Part shown: positions 13,832 through 27,500 of the stretch, one piece after another
How the letters are laid out: each line of letters opens with the position of its first letter
Numbering within the stretch: position 1 is the stretch's first letter
NCBI GenBank assembly: GCA_008828725.1
Contig: MEHQ01003929.1
Span: 162,776 to 226,775, forward strand
Reading direction: 5' to 3'
DNA: 64,000 nucleotides
Source: Saccharina japonica
Lineage: Eukaryota > Sar > Phaeophyceae > Laminariales > Laminariaceae
The notes under the pieces: generated by a model
The model's input: the letters and a program-made list of their open reading frames with translations, nothing else
Told to the model about the DNA's origin: nothing
Database searches by the model: none
Position numbers and translations under genes: made by a program

Positions 13832-13914
13832 TACCGATACGTCCGTAAATGTAATGTTGTTTCGATATTCATTCTATTGAACAAGCGGTTGTTATATTTA
13901 CGGACAGAGTGGTA
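13832..13914. mobile_element. 83-bp MITE with TA-bounded inverted repeats
   Basis: Starts TACCGATACGTCCGTAAATG and ends ATTTACGGACAGAGTGGTA. The arms are inverted copies of about 24 bp around an AT-rich core. The family consensus arm is TACCACTCTGTCCCGAAATA followed by TAAG. The TA at both tips fits Tc1/mariner-type target sites. Confidence 0.7.
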
Positions 13915-13969
13915 CGTACTGAGTGGTGCTTCGCGGGTAAGGCACACTTTTGTTTTTTTTCGTGGAAGT

Positions 13970-14760
13970 GCGCGGAAGTTTCCACGGAAGCTTCCATCGC
14001 TTCCACGGAAGCTTCCATCGCTTCCACGGAAGCTTCCACGGAAGCGATGGAAGCTTCCGCGGAAGCGATGGAAGCTTCCGCGGAAGCGACGGAAGCTTCC
14101 GCGGAAGCGATGGAAGCTTCCGTGGAAGCGATGGAAGCTTCCGTGGAAGCATGGAAGCTTCCGCGGAAGCATGGAAGCTTCCGTGGAAGCTTCCACCGTG
14201 GAAACTTCCGTGGAAGCTGACAGTGGAAGTTCTAAGCTTCCGCCTTTTGACCGCGAGGTGGAAAGAGCGAGGCTGGGAGTCGACCTTGTGCTTCGCACCT
14301 GGACAGGTCTAGGGTGGCTCCATTCGGCTTCGCCTCACTCCGCGGTTTTTATTAAGAAGGCTCTTATGGGAACACATCCTGGCGGGGCCTGTTTGTGTGG
14401 GATCAGGGGTGTGATGGGATCACCCTTTCTTTGGTGGACGAGTGGTGGTAAGCTTCCACGAATACTTCCACGGAAGCTTCCATGACGGCAGTGTCGACAT
14501 CTTCCGCAGAAGCACGCACGGCCTGCGGGAAGCTTACACCGTCCCCGTGGAAGTATGGAAGTTTCCACGGAAATTTCCATGGACTTCCGCGGAAGCTTCC
14601 ATGAAAGCTTCCGACGCTTCCATGGAAGCTTCCGTCGCTTCCACGGAAGCTTCCACCGCTTCCATGGAAGCTTCCATGGAAGCGGTGGAAGTTTCCGTGA
14701 AAGCGGTGGAAGCTTCCATGGAAGCTTCCGCGGAAGTCCATGGAAAAAACCAATGGTGGA
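13970..14760. repeat. GGAAGCTTCC palindrome array, inverted relative of the satellite
   Basis: Two arrays (13975-14235 and 14450-14750) of 15-bp units such as GGAAGCTTCCGCGGAAGCGA, rich in HindIII-type AAGCTT. Between them, 14290-14445 resembles the reverse complement of the spacer of the 3.0-7.4 kb satellite: ACAGGTCTAG, GTGGCTCC, GCGGTTTTTATTAA and GGGATCA occur in matching order. So this is a second, GC-richer member of the same repeat type on the opposite strand. Open frames on both strands are repeat artefacts. Confidence 0.8.
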
Positions 14761-15559
14761 CTAGATCGTGCTTCGCGCAGCGAGATATACATACAGCCAC
14801 ATCAAGTGCGTGGTGTACGCAGACGACGACAACAACAACACGGACGAACTTGACGCACTACATAACTGCTGCTGACCTCTCGACTGTGTGCCGAATCACA
14901 CTACTACTGCTGCTGCTGCTTGCTGCTGCTGTAGCAGCAGCAGCAGCAGCAGCACATCACACACGAAGTTAGATCATCGGTCGGTAAAAAAGATGCCAAC
15001 CACGCGGCTCGAACAACACACACAGCAGAAGAGAGAGGTGCGTGGTGGTGCAGGCAAACGATGACGACAGACAGCAAGGACGTGCGCCTGCTATCCTCTC
15101 AAGCTGTGAGAATTCACTGCTGCAGCTACTGCTGGGTGGTGCAACAGAACAGCAGAGGAGGAGTGTAGTTTTGTTGGTGGAGGTTGGCCTCATGGTGGGT
15201 GTCGTCAGGAGGTAGGATAATGTACATGCTATCGGGTATGCCTGTCCACCCTCGGTGATGCATGGTATGATAGGTGTTCCGATACACACAGGTAGCTATA
15301 GTGCACCGTGGTGTGCCGCCTCACACGCATGGTGCTACCTGGTGCTGGTGCTGCTGCTGCTGGGCGGCAGGGTTGCTGCAGCGATGTACAATAGCCTGAG
15401 GGTTGTACGCGTAACGCTCTGTATGTGCTCAGCAGCACTGCTAACCAATCACGGTAATTTTGCAATTTAAAATGCAACTCAAAGCTCACGTGTGATTGGT
15501 GGAAGCTCGACATTCATGTTTTATTTTCAAGTTGTTTTTTATTGCAAGTCATAACTTTG

Positions 15560-16680
15560 ACCCTATTCCTTGGCCCAGTGCCAGAAACTAGCTGCTCCTC
15601 CGTGGTGCACTGATGAGGAATACGCCCCCCGGGTGCCCTTCCATACGCTTCGCTCCGTCAACGCTTTATCGGGCCCCCCGGGCGATGGTCAACGATTGGC
15701 CGAACTACAGTCCTCTCATCTACACCGACATCGGGTGAGACAGCCATGGAAGGGGCACGACACAATGCGAGAGGAGAATAGCGGATGAACAGGACACGTT
15801 AGGGGGGAGATCATCGGTCTAGTTTTCAATGACGACATGAACTTGGAGGTACAGTAGCTCATGTGTAACCGGTGGGGGCTATGTGAGAGTGGCGGCCGCC
15901 ACTGCAGGTGGAGTTCAACCTCGAGATGAGGGCGTTTGAGGTCGCGGTGCCGGGAGAGGTGGATTGAGTACATGGGGTTTGACGGCACGAGTGCTCTACA
16001 CGCCACGGGGAAACGGGCTAGCTCCCACCGACTGTTCAAACGCCTATCAGCACACCGTCAACAAAAAGGCGGTGCTTAAGGAGGTTGTCAATTGTGCGTG
16101 TCAGCGCACACGCCGGCTGTGGCGAAAAGTTATGGCGCGAGAGCAGCTGACGTGCTATATACCGGATGAACGACGGGGAGACCCGGACGATCGCTTAATC
16201 CAGGAGGGGTCCAGGGTGGGGGCGGGGATAGGCTTGCCTTGGGTTGTGGCCGAGACTGAATAGAGCTTCCGAGAGGGGCTTGAGAGAGTAAAGGGGTGAG
16301 CCTTCGCATGGTGGTCGATGTATGTCTCGGGCCTTGTGAGGGTCACGGCCAAGACGGGCTAGCTGTATTTTCTTCCTTCGGTGCACACTACACAGAGGTG
16401 GCCGGGACGCCCCCCCATGCAGAATGCGGGCGTATGCAAGCCCTTGAGGAGAAGTTGCATGTTGTGGTAGCAAACGCCACAAGGTGTCGAAGACATCTCA
16501 ATTCGGCATACACGAATAATAACTGTGCTGTTATATTACCACCACACTGTGCAAGGTAGCGGGTCCCGGTCACCTGTGTGTAGATGACACCGACATCGCG
16601 GCCAACCCCGCCGAGACCGTGGTGTTACCCTTCAAAGGACACGCCCCCACTACGGAGGATGCTTCGCTTCTCCTGCACAG
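15560..16680. other. GC-rich, decayed coding-like region (right part)
   Basis: Similar composition to 11230-13600. A short stretch near 16590-16650 resembles the NPxKT-type segment that follows the catalytic core in LINE reverse transcriptases, but the catalytic motif itself was not found. It is separated from the left part by the GGAAGCTTCC array and a GCT/GCA microsatellite at 14905-14955. Confidence 0.2.
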
Positions 16681-16934
16681 CCGACGCGAAAACCGGAATG
16701 AACCCTAACGTACAAAAACAAACCAGACAAAAAACAATCCAAGCTCAGACGAAACGAAACGAAACGAAACGAAACGAAACGAAAAAGAGCGAAAAGGAAT
16801 GAAAATAAACTAAACGATGCCGAAAACGAAATGAAAACGAAAACCAATCGGAACCAAACCAAGCGAATACAAAATAGAAACGAAACGAACCGACACAACA
16901 GCAACAACAACAACAACAACAAAACAATAGCTTG

Positions 16935-17025
16935 ATCAGCGCCCCCTGTCCCGGCATTGCAGGAATGCCAGGGTCTATCATCATACGACTACGCCTATCC
17001 ACGACATGAGTACACCCCCCCCTCA
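16935..17025 (+). mobile_element. SINE-like repeat, tail half
   Basis: Plus-oriented copy that holds only the tail half: GTCCCGGCATTGCAGGAATG, a shifted CATACGACTACG, then ATGAGTACACC and a C run at 17012-17020. Confidence 0.6.
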
Positions 17026-17249
17026 CCCCGTGAATGACAACTTACGCACGGCCCTTGTCTTGCCTTGCCCCCCCGTCCTGTAACGTAATGTTTCGTGCTA
17101 GGAACCTACTGCAGTTACAGAAACCTCGTGTTGACGCCTTATGCGGCGATTCACCATGGACGAAATGTGTTATGATCACACAGGGGCGGGGGGCGGGCAG
17201 CACGCTACTACTGTATTAAATATGAATACATCCTTAAAACTAAAAACCA

Positions 17250-18200
17250 CTTGCCGCGACACACAATAGCAGCCAGATCGGGAGGGGGGGGGGGGGGGGT
17301 AGGCGAAAGGGGATGGGGAATAGGGGACGGGGGATATAGGGGGCAGGGGATAGGGGATAAGGGATAGGGGGTAAGGGATAGGCCCGATGTATCCCATTAA
17401 CCCTTCTTCGAAAGCACCCACTTTTGGGGGGACAAAACAATCGGATAATAGTCCCCCCCCAGAACGCCACATATTCGGCGACGTCGCTTCATATTCTTGT
17501 GAAATCCTATTGTTGCCGCGACACATCAGCGACCGGGGTGAGAGGCGGGAGGGAAGGGATACGGGGAATAGGGGAAATATACGGCCTTGATCCCCCTCCG
17601 GTCATAAGAGTACAACCGTGCATAAGAATGAGTACACCCCCCCCCACACACCTCGTATTGTGCTCCGTCTCGAAAGGGATGCAAGGTTGTCAGTCAAATG
17701 ACTCAAGCAAAAAAAATGAGTACGTCCCCCCCCGCCTGCAATAGACACGCTGCCTCCCTCTCGAGCAGCATTACCAGTCATCCAGTTGAGATCAGGTAGC
17801 GACATGGCGGCAATTAGGGGGGGGAGGGACAGGGGATATAAGGTAGGGGATAGGGGATACATATCCCCTTATCCCCCCCCACACACAAGCCGCACCTTCG
17901 GCGGTATTACTTCCACTTTTTCCCAGCACCTGCACCAGTCACCCAGTTGGGATCAGGCAACGACACGAGGCCTTTAGGAGAACCGGCCGTAGGAGATAGG
18001 GGATGGGGGGTAAGAGATGGAGGGGATAAAGAGTACGTATCCCCTTACCCCCCCCTCCCCCCAGACACGCCACACTTTTGGCGGGCTCACGTATCTTTCT
18101 TGTCAGCGCAACCACCAGTCACCCAGTTGGGGTCAGGCAGCGACATGGCGCCTTTAAGAGGCCCTGCCACCTGGAACGATAAGCAGAAAGACAGCATGAA
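17250..18200. repeat. G-rich tandem repeat of about 170 bp
   Basis: Units begin near 17772, 17936 and 18115 with CCAGTCACCCAGTTGGGATC then CAGGCAACGACA, followed by runs of GGGGATAGGGGATA and by CCCCC plus CACGCCACA and TTTTGGCGG. Partial units occur at 17257-17470 and 17510-17590. Highly G-skewed, likely prone to quadruplex structure. Confidence 0.7.
17660..17734 (+). mobile_element. LINE tail fragment
   Basis: Shares TGCTCCGTCTCGAAAGGGAT, TCAAATGACT and AATGAGTAC followed by a C run with the 3' end of the LINE at 42677-42750. Only the last 75 bases are present, as expected of a strongly 5'-truncated insertion, or of a SINE that carries the same tail. Confidence 0.6.
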
Positions 18201-18249
18201 ACAGATGGGTTTGGTAGCGAGGTGGGGGGGGGGGGGGGGGGGGGGGGAG

Positions 18250-18429
18250 GAGAGAAGGGGGGACTCATGTCATGCATGGCTCTAGTCGTATGCCCATAGT
18301 GGACCCTCGCACACCTTGGCACAACGCCGGGACGTAAGCAAGTCGGGTTTTCACCGACCAGGCAGGCATTTATTTGCACCAAGCACGACGAAACTTCATG
18401 AGGTGTTCGGCGAGTCGCATGAAGGGTGA
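18250..18429 (-). mobile_element. SINE-like repeat
   Basis: Copy whose tail abuts a G run of about 20 bases (18224-18247). Head and tail motifs are present with several small changes. It lies about 80 bases beyond the last transporter exon seen, inside the next intron or downstream sequence. Confidence 0.6.
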
Positions 18430-18511
18430 ACAAAAACAGAAATGACAAAAACAAAATGAACAACCTCGTACAGCAGTACGCACGGACGTACGGACGTACG
18501 GACGGACGTAC

Positions 18512-21500
18512 CTTCATTCCCACGGCAACAGAGGGGAGGAAGAAGAGGGCGGGGCCGGGCAGGCCGAACGCCGCTGCCACGAAGGCCGGGCCGGGACACA
18601 TCCCCGACGACCCCCAGCCGACGCCGAAGAGCCACGCGCCCAGCACCAGAGGAAGGTCCACCTTGCGAGAATAGCGGTAACGGTGAATGAGGGTGGGGAG
18701 TGAGTGGCACATCTCACCTTTTTGTTTTTGGTCTGACGCGTACTACGATAGAGGTAGCACTTTTTGACTGAAATGTTTTCTGGATTACGGGGCTCCTTAA
18801 ACCCAAAATCGCCGAAATTTATTTTTTGCGTTGCCCTATTTTTATTTTTTTTCACTTGAGGTCATGGGCATTTTCGTCGGGCCCGAGAACTTTTGTTTTC
18901 CTCCGAAAATCAGTTTTTGGGTGTTGTATGGGGCTCCTTGAGCGGCCACCCTCCGAAACAAACAGAAGCGTGCACCTCTATCGTAGCACGCGTCGTCCTG
19001 AGGTAAACGATTTGTTTTAGTTGCTACATATGTGCACTGCGTACTGGGGAGGGGGGGGGGTTCTCCTGGCGTAATCGTCCACTCCAGAGTTACTGAGGCC
19101 TACCCTGGTGGCGATTAGTCAATGTGACAACAACAACAACAACAACAACGGATGGAGTATGACGGGGAGGGGGCATAGTCATCAGAACCCGCGGCGTTCC
19201 CGAAAACCATGTACCCCCCCCCCCTATGTTTACACACCAAGTTTGATTCTGACTACTGCGTTCCCCCGTACGATCACGGGGGTAGTACTCGTACTGCTTT
19301 TTCTTTTCTTTTCTCCATTCCATTTATGATCACCGCCCTTCTTTTCTCTCTCTCTCTTCAGTCGCGTAACTCAGACCCGGGGTCACATATAGCAGACCCT
19401 TTTCCCTCCTCCCCACTACGGTACGTGCCTTGCAGCTGTTATCGCGATAAGATTATATGATTTTGCCTCGTGGGTGTCTTACCATACATATACCTGGTAC
19501 ACACTACGCGATACCACCATTCCCCGTGCGCGGAGTCAAGGTTTCCCCCCCCCGCATCAATGATCTCGACCGCCAGCCGTGGTGACCGCCAAAAATAAAA
19601 AACGATACCCCGGTTGTCTAGCGGGAGGGGGGGGGGAGAGAAGACCCAACTATCTGACCCCGGATCTCAATTACGACTATTGTATAAAAGGAGGGAGCAG
19701 GAGCAAGAAGGGCGAAGATGATAAATGGGATGGGGAAAAAACACACACACAACCACCTCTGACAGGCCATCGATTCCCGATAATGTTGATTTATCTCATC
19801 CTCTTTCTCATTTTCTTCGGTTTGCTTCTTTCTGGGACTGTCATTATGCTACGCTGTGCAAGGATCTGTACAGTACAGATCCTTGCACAACGTATCATGC
19901 GGATCATACGGCCCCCGCCCGGCAACGTCAAGTATTGATAGATCACACAGATCAGGAATGCATATATCTGCTCTCTTGACAGATCTACGTAGAGGGTGCA
20001 CGAGGGGGTAGGCGACCCGACCCGCCCGATATGTGAGTTCAGGGTGCCAAGGCTGGCGCTACGGTGAGGAGGAGGCTACGGCGAGCGAGTGAGTGGCTCT
20101 GTACCTTGCGCCCGAAACTGGTGTGGCTTGAAAACTGTTTGTTGGCGAAACGTAACAAACCACCCCAAACACACACACATATATATGGCGTATATATATA
20201 CACATGGTGGTGCATATCGCGACACCAAAAAGCATGAGAAAACAAGTGAAGACTGCAAAAGGGTGTACAGGGCAGTCAATGGACCTAAACGTGACCGTGC
20301 CCCCTGCCCCCCTGCCCCGTGCAGTAGCCTTGGATGGCAAACACAGCAACAATAACACTCTCTAATAAAACTGAGTTTCAACCCGTTCAATCGGTAGTAC
20401 TCACAGCTGACGTATTTCGTATATTTTAAAAACCGCCTGGGCTAGCCCTAGCCTGAATCTCATACGCATCCCTGTATCTAAAAAGTTTTGGGGCATGATC
20501 CGACTCGCGGGCCGAGTCAGGGTGGGTTCTTTAAAACTCACGGGTCGGGGCAGGCTGTGGCGGGACGTATTCGAATACCACGGGTCGGGTCGGGTTAGGT
20601 GACTCCATGTGACACAACCCACGACCTTTGAACCAACCCGCGTAATTATCTCTCTATTTATGTCCCTCTGTCTCTTTACTTTTTATTTCTCCCCTTGGGC
20701 GGTGGCGGGATCCGTGCTGTTGCTGCTACTACTGCCGCTGCTGCTGCGGCTGCTGTTGCTGCTGTTGCTGCTGCTGTATTCTCGTCTCGTGTGCTCGATG
20801 GGGATGGCCGAAGCTCGTCAACAGAATACGGGAGTACAACTTAATACCGCTGATGTTTGTTCTTCTGTGTGTATGTGTCGTTTTTTTTCCTCTTCAAAAT
20901 GAAACCATTATTTCTATAATACCCGTCGACATCCAGCACACCCACCCAGTGTCCCGTGCCGTCCCTTCCCCCTATAGCGAGATGCAAACTCTGTTGCCAC
21001 ACACAACACTACGACACAGCAGCAGAGAGCAGACGATGCAATTCCCATAGCCTCCAACTGGGTGCGACAAGCAACACAAACATAAATATAAATATATATA
21101 TACCGGCATAAGAGTACCCGTGTATACAGCCTCAGATTGTTTCCCCCTCATACGGGATGTACATCTTGCATGAGGACATATAAAACCCGTAAGCACGCGC
21201 GATCGAAGTATCACACACAGCTTGCAAAAATGAGTTTCGACCAAATCCTCGATCTCACAGCTGTTTTTTTTTTTTTTTTTTTTTCAAATATACCGAAGCA
21301 CAACAATGTAGAGCAACCTCTTACCACAGTGTTGGTGGGGATCTCGAATTTCCCACCGAAGCACGTCGCAGGCGTGGGACTGGACTCGGAACTCTTGGCA
21401 TCCTGGTCATCAAAACAAAAAAAAAACGCGTCAAAAACATTCGTGTCAAGCGTGCATTTTCAGAATGTTACGATTGACAGTGAAACTTTTGTTTGTGGTG

Positions 21501-24500
21501 GTGGGGGTTGGGAGGGGGTGGGGGGGGGGGGGGTGTATCATGTCGTGCATGCCGTAGTCGTATGGCATGACCCTCGCATCCCTGCAATGCCGGAACGGAG
21601 CACGTTGGGTATTTCACCAATCAGGCAGGCATTGGGGGGGGGGGGGGGCCGTACTCATTTGTCCTATTTACTATGCTCCCCGTGATATGCAATCTGCTAC
21701 ACTCTCACAGGCGGAGGTGAGGAACTAGATGATCTAGATCATGATTATCTGTAGATGATCTAGATCATGATCTATCTGTAGATGATCTAATCGTGATCTA
21801 TCTGTAGATGATCTAGATCATGATCTATCTGTAAATGATCTAGATCAGGATCAATCTGTAGATGATCTAGATCATGATCTATCTGTAGATGATTTAGATC
21901 ATGATATGTCTAGTGAGATGATCTAGATCGTGATCTATCTGTAGATGATCTAGATCTGATTATCTGTAGATGATATAGATATGATCTATCTGTAGATGAT
22001 CTATCTGTAGATGACATATCTGTAGATGATCTATCTGTAGATGATCTATCTGTGATGATCTATCTGTAGATGATCTATCTGTAATATATATCTGTAGATG
22101 ATCTATATCTGTAGATGATCTATCTGTAGATGATCTATCGCAACGATGTTATAACAGTATATATAAAAATGAACTAAAAAACAGCTGTGAGATCGAGGTT
22201 GTTTGTAGTATGTCTCAAACGTTAATGTACCCACCGCGCGTCGGCATGCGGGAGCCCCCAGCCTCCTGGTGACGAATGGAAAACCCACAAACGTCGTCAC
22301 CACGCCGAATCCAAGAACGAGCGCTAGAGACGTGTCCAGGAGTCCCTCCTGCGTTATCAAAAGGACGGGTTGGTGAGGGGCGGCGGGGGGGGGGGGGAGG
22401 GGGGGGGGAGGGGAGGGGGGGGAGAGGGGGTGGGGGGGGTGTACTTCATTTCATGCATGGCCGTAGTCGTAATGACCATGAAACCCCCAAGGAGGGAGAA
22501 GGAGGGGGGGGGAGAGTTAAGGGGGGGGAGGGGGGTGTACTCATGTCTGCTGGCCGTAGTCGTATGACCATAGACCCTCGCATCCCTACAATGCCGGGGC
22601 GGAGGGCGACTATGTTTGATCGTATTCCTTCATGGATAGGGCCGCCTGTTCCGAGACGTTGTACAAACCTTATACGGTCAGTACCTGGTGCGTTTTAGTG
22701 AGGAATTTCGAGGTGCGTACTCTTGTGGCCCCAATGCGGTTCCCGTATTATGATAAGCGCGTCTTATTAATTACATATCTGTCCTGAAATGTAAGCACCT
22801 TTGATACATTGATATTAAGCACAAAACGGTTATAATATTTCGGGACAGAGTGGTACCAAACAACAGTCTCTAAAACATGACAAAAAAAACGCGCAAGAAC
22901 AAGAGAATAAAAAACGACATACTCGTAGAGAAAAACAAACGATGTATCATATGTAGCATTCTCAAAACAAAAACACACAAAAAGCAAACGTGAACAAAAG
23001 GGAAACAAACGTTATATGCAGCATTCTCAAACATTTGACAAGAATAAACAACAAAGAGAAATTAAATATATATACACACACACTTTATCGTACATACCAG
23101 TATGCAGTATTCTTACAATGTTGACAAAAATACACAAGCAAAGACAAAAAAAACACTCAAAACTGACGTACTTTTGTATTTTTATAAAAGTAAAACAAAC
23201 TGCATGTAGTATCGAAAACTACCTATGCAAAAATATACGAAGTATATATATACTAGGGAATAAGAGGCCCTCCCGCCCCCACGGCGGTAGGGCCATTAAA
23301 GCAAGTAGTAATGGAGATAATAGAGGCTCAAATTAAAAAATATATGCAGGGATACATGAGAAACAGATTGACTATAAATACGAATATTCTTAATGGTGAT
23401 ACAAATATATGGTTAAGGTAATAGAAACGATGGGGATGGACTCCGAATTAGTGCGGGTTGTTCGATGGAAAACATATTTATAATAGATGTCGGCCAGGGG
23501 GGGCTGGCTGCTTCCTGAGAGCACGTTGTTTGTTGTTGTGTTGGCTGTCTCGCGGTCATCGCAAAAGGGGCTTGCAAATTCGCTCGCGAGACTGCCTGTG
23601 CTGATGATCGAGATCATTTGACTCGTGCATGCATGAATACCGATTTATTCGTGAAAAATATTTTACGAGTAGGGCACAAATACTACTCTGCAGCATTGAT
23701 TGCTGGCTGTGTTACGTGCGTACGTCGTACATTTTTTTTTTTTTTGTCTATCTCATGTATTATCTTCGCCCTTATTTTCTCTCTCCTTCCTATTAATAGT
23801 CGTAACTCAGATCCGGGGTCACAATGTAGGCCCTTCTCCAAAAAAAAAAAAAAAAAAAAAAAAAAGACTGGACTGGCCTGGACTGTCAACCATGTTTGGC
23901 AGAGGCAGAAAGGGCTGGAGTGCTCCTCTCCCCTCTCGATGACCCCAAGTGCCGCTTTTGTCGTGTACACGGCGCAAGGCAGTCGCGGCAAGGAGCGACG
24001 TGGCCCGTGGCCCCCGTCGGTCCTCGCCCCCCCACAGCCCTTTTAAGTACTAAATTGCGAGGCCACTATGAATTACCGATGTTCACCTATATAACCCTAG
24101 CCCTGTAAGTATGACACCAAACACAAAAACAGTTTGTGGCTATATAGAAGCACTTACAATTAAGGGGGGAGGGGGGTGTACTCATGTCGTGCATGGCCGT
24201 AGTCGTATGACCATAGACCCTCGCATCCCTACAATGCCGGGGCGGAGGGCGACTATGTTTGATCGTATTCCTTCATGGATAGGGCCGCCTGTTCCGAGAC
24301 GTTGTACAAACCTTATACGGTCAGTACCTGGTGCGTTTTAGTGAGGAATTTCGAGGTGCGTACTCTTGTGGCCCCAATGCGGTTCCCGTATTATGATAAG
24401 CGCGTCTTATTAATTACATATCTGTCCTGAAATGTAAGCACCTTTGATACATTGATATTAAGCACAAAACGGTTATAATATTTCGGGACAGAGTGGTACC

Positions 24501-27500
24501 AAACAACAGTCTCTAAAACATGACAAAAAAAACGCGCAAGAACAAGAGAATAAAAAACGACATACTCGTAGAGAAAAACAAACGATGTATCATATGTAGC
24601 ATTCTCAAAACAAAAACACACAAAAAGCAAACGTGAACAAAAGGGAAACAAACGTTATATGCAGCATTCTCAAACATTTGACAAGAATAAACAACAAAGA
24701 GAAATTAAATATATATACACACACACTTTATCGTACATACCAGTATGCAGTATTCTTACAATGTTGACAAAAATACACAAGCAAAGACAAAAAAAACACT
24801 CAAAACTGACGTACTTTTGTATTTTTATAAAAGTAAAACAAACTGCATGTAGTATCGAAAACTACCTATGCAAAAATATACGAAGTATATATATACTAGG
24901 GAATAAGAGGCCCTCCCGCCCCCACGGCGGTAGGGCCATTAAAGCAAGTAGTAATGGAGATAATAGAGGCTCAAATTAAAAAATATATGCAGGGATACAT
25001 GAGAAACAGATTGACTATAAATACGAATATTCTTAATGGTGATACAAATATATGGTTAAGGTAATAGAAACGATGGGGATGGACTCCGAATTAGTGCGGG
25101 TTGTTCGATGGAAAACATATTTATAATAGATGTCGCCAGGGCGGGTTGGTTGCTTCCTGAGAGCACATTGCACGTTGTTTGTTGTGTGTCGTGTCCACAT
25201 GCTCAAGTCTCCGGAGTCGTAGGCAGCAAGAAAGGGCTGTATCAGATACTTTCGAGGGGGCATGGAGTGATTTGACACACACACACGACACGCAGTGAGA
25301 CGTGGAAGGTGGAAGTGTGGAGGGCGTAAGCTTTATTTTCACCCATCCACCGGAGTATATATAAAAAAAAAAAAAAAGTTGTGTGTTGTTGTCGGCTGTC
25401 TCGCGGTCATCGCGAAAGGGTCTTGCAAACCCGCTCGCGAGACTGACTGTGCTGATGATCGAGATCTTTTGACTCGTGCATGCATGCATACCGATTTTTT
25501 CGTGAAAAATATTACAGGGCACAAATACTACTCTGCCGCATTATTGGTTGCTGGCTGTGTTACGTAGTACGTACATCGCGTACAGTTTTTTTTTTTTTGT
25601 CCATCCCATTTATTATCTTCGCCCTTCCTTTCTCTCTCCTTCCTAGTCGTAACTCAGACCCGGGGTCACAAAGTAGGCTCTTTTCCCTCCTCCCCCACTA
25701 CGATGCTTGGCTTGCTTTTTACCGCGAGAATATTTCAGCAATTTCTTCCCTCGTCAATTTTCGTCGAATTGTGCTTGCCCACGCTATAATAATAATATCC
25801 TCGAGCTCACAGCTGTTGTTTTTTATTTTCAAAATAAAATGCGCTCTCGACAGTTGGTGTCATTTTGAGAATAAAAATCTCCATACGAGGAGAATCAAAC
25901 CCCCGACCTCCAACACGAACAGGCTTCGTGGCTACCTGTTAGACCACCCGGGCTATAGCAGCGCGCGTAAATCCGCACTAAAAACAGTACCGGTATAAAA
26001 TAAGCGAGGCAGATATGCGCTGATCGTGTCCCCGGGTATACGTACGTACGGCAGCAGTTTGGTCGTCGTACTGCTGCAGCAGCCTATATATCGTACGTAG
26101 TTAATTTTCGTACGTACGTATATACAACAGGCACATAGTATGTACGTACGTACGTACGTACGTACGTGCACAGACAGCATGATGACAGCATGATACAGGC
26201 TCATGATAATGTCACGTGAGCATGTCACCTGAGCATCGTTCCGAACGTGATGTATCGTCGAAGAGCGATGATGGTGTCTCGCGGCACGGTCTAGCCTGGT
26301 CGTATGATACCTGGTATCACATTACGAGTATTGCGCCGCATTCGACAAAACGGTCTATTTCTTGCCATCCCTTGGAGGGTGATCGAGATTTGGTTTTACC
26401 TGCAAACACAACCACCACCACCACCACCACCAGCAGCGACACGTTTCTGCTGCTGCTGGTGCTCAGCTGGTGGTGGTGGTGGTGGTGGTGGCGGTGCTTG
26501 ACTTGAGGACGGTTGTTGGTGCTCTCTGGTACCTGCTGCCTGGTACGTAGTATGCGGTGAAATATGTATGTTTTTTTTCCTCAGGACCACCCCTGGTACC
26601 TGGTAAGTAGCCATGCAACATGACCAAGCTTCGCGAACTCGGGACGGCTTTGAACACGAGCAGAGGCAGGAGGAGGGGATGTTATTTAGGGGCCTTCAGA
26701 GACCCCGTCCGTTTTTTTTAAGTAGTGGTGCTTTCGTCGCGCACGGAGTCAAAGAAGGCGACGTACGTATCATACGATACGAGTAGGCGACCAGAGCGAG
26801 GATGGACGACACAATCTCAGCACAACTTCACTGCTGCAATACTCGTACGTAGAGCAGCCGCGAATCGCGGTGGCCACGACGACAAGCACGGCGCACGTAC
26901 GAGTTGTACTACAGTATGCCAGCCTGCGACGTAAGAAGACGGTGCCGGGCATTGCGGCGTAGGGAGAAGCGTGCTTTGAGTGTGTGGGAGAAAAAAAATG
27001 TTTTTGTTTTGTTCGCTTTTGCTCCACTCTAAGTTGCTATGATAAAGTGGGCATCAAAGATTACTTGATTAAAGTATTGTTTTTTGGGCATCAGACGAAC
27101 TATATATAACAGATAGATATACCCAAAACTACCCCCCCAAAAAAAACTATCCAAAACTATACAAAAAAAAACGTAACCCGGTATGATATGTGGAATATGC
27201 CGCGTCACCTTAGCGCGAGGAAGTCGACAACTTTGGCGCGTTTGACCATGCCCGATAGGACCAGGCCACCTCCGAATGTGCCGCCACAGAGGAAAGAGGC
27301 CAGGTGTGCTTTCCAGCTCTTGCGCTCCTCCCTGAAATCCCCCAAAAAAAAAAACGGCAAACGAAAAAGGTTACATGCCTAGAACAGATAGATAGATAGA
27401 TAGATAGATCATAATCTAGATCTACATCCCCCATATGATATTAAAAAAATGAAAAAAAAAAAAAAAAAAAAAAAACAGGTATGAGATCGAGGATCCCCTA

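Noticed and set aside
13786-14485. Open frames of 120-200 residues on both strands
   Set aside because: They come from the 15-bp self-complementary GGAAGCTTCC array, which is open in several frames at once.
21718-22140. CRISPR-like array
   Set aside because: The 30-bp units have no unique spacers and the context is an algal nuclear intron; it is an ordinary minisatellite.
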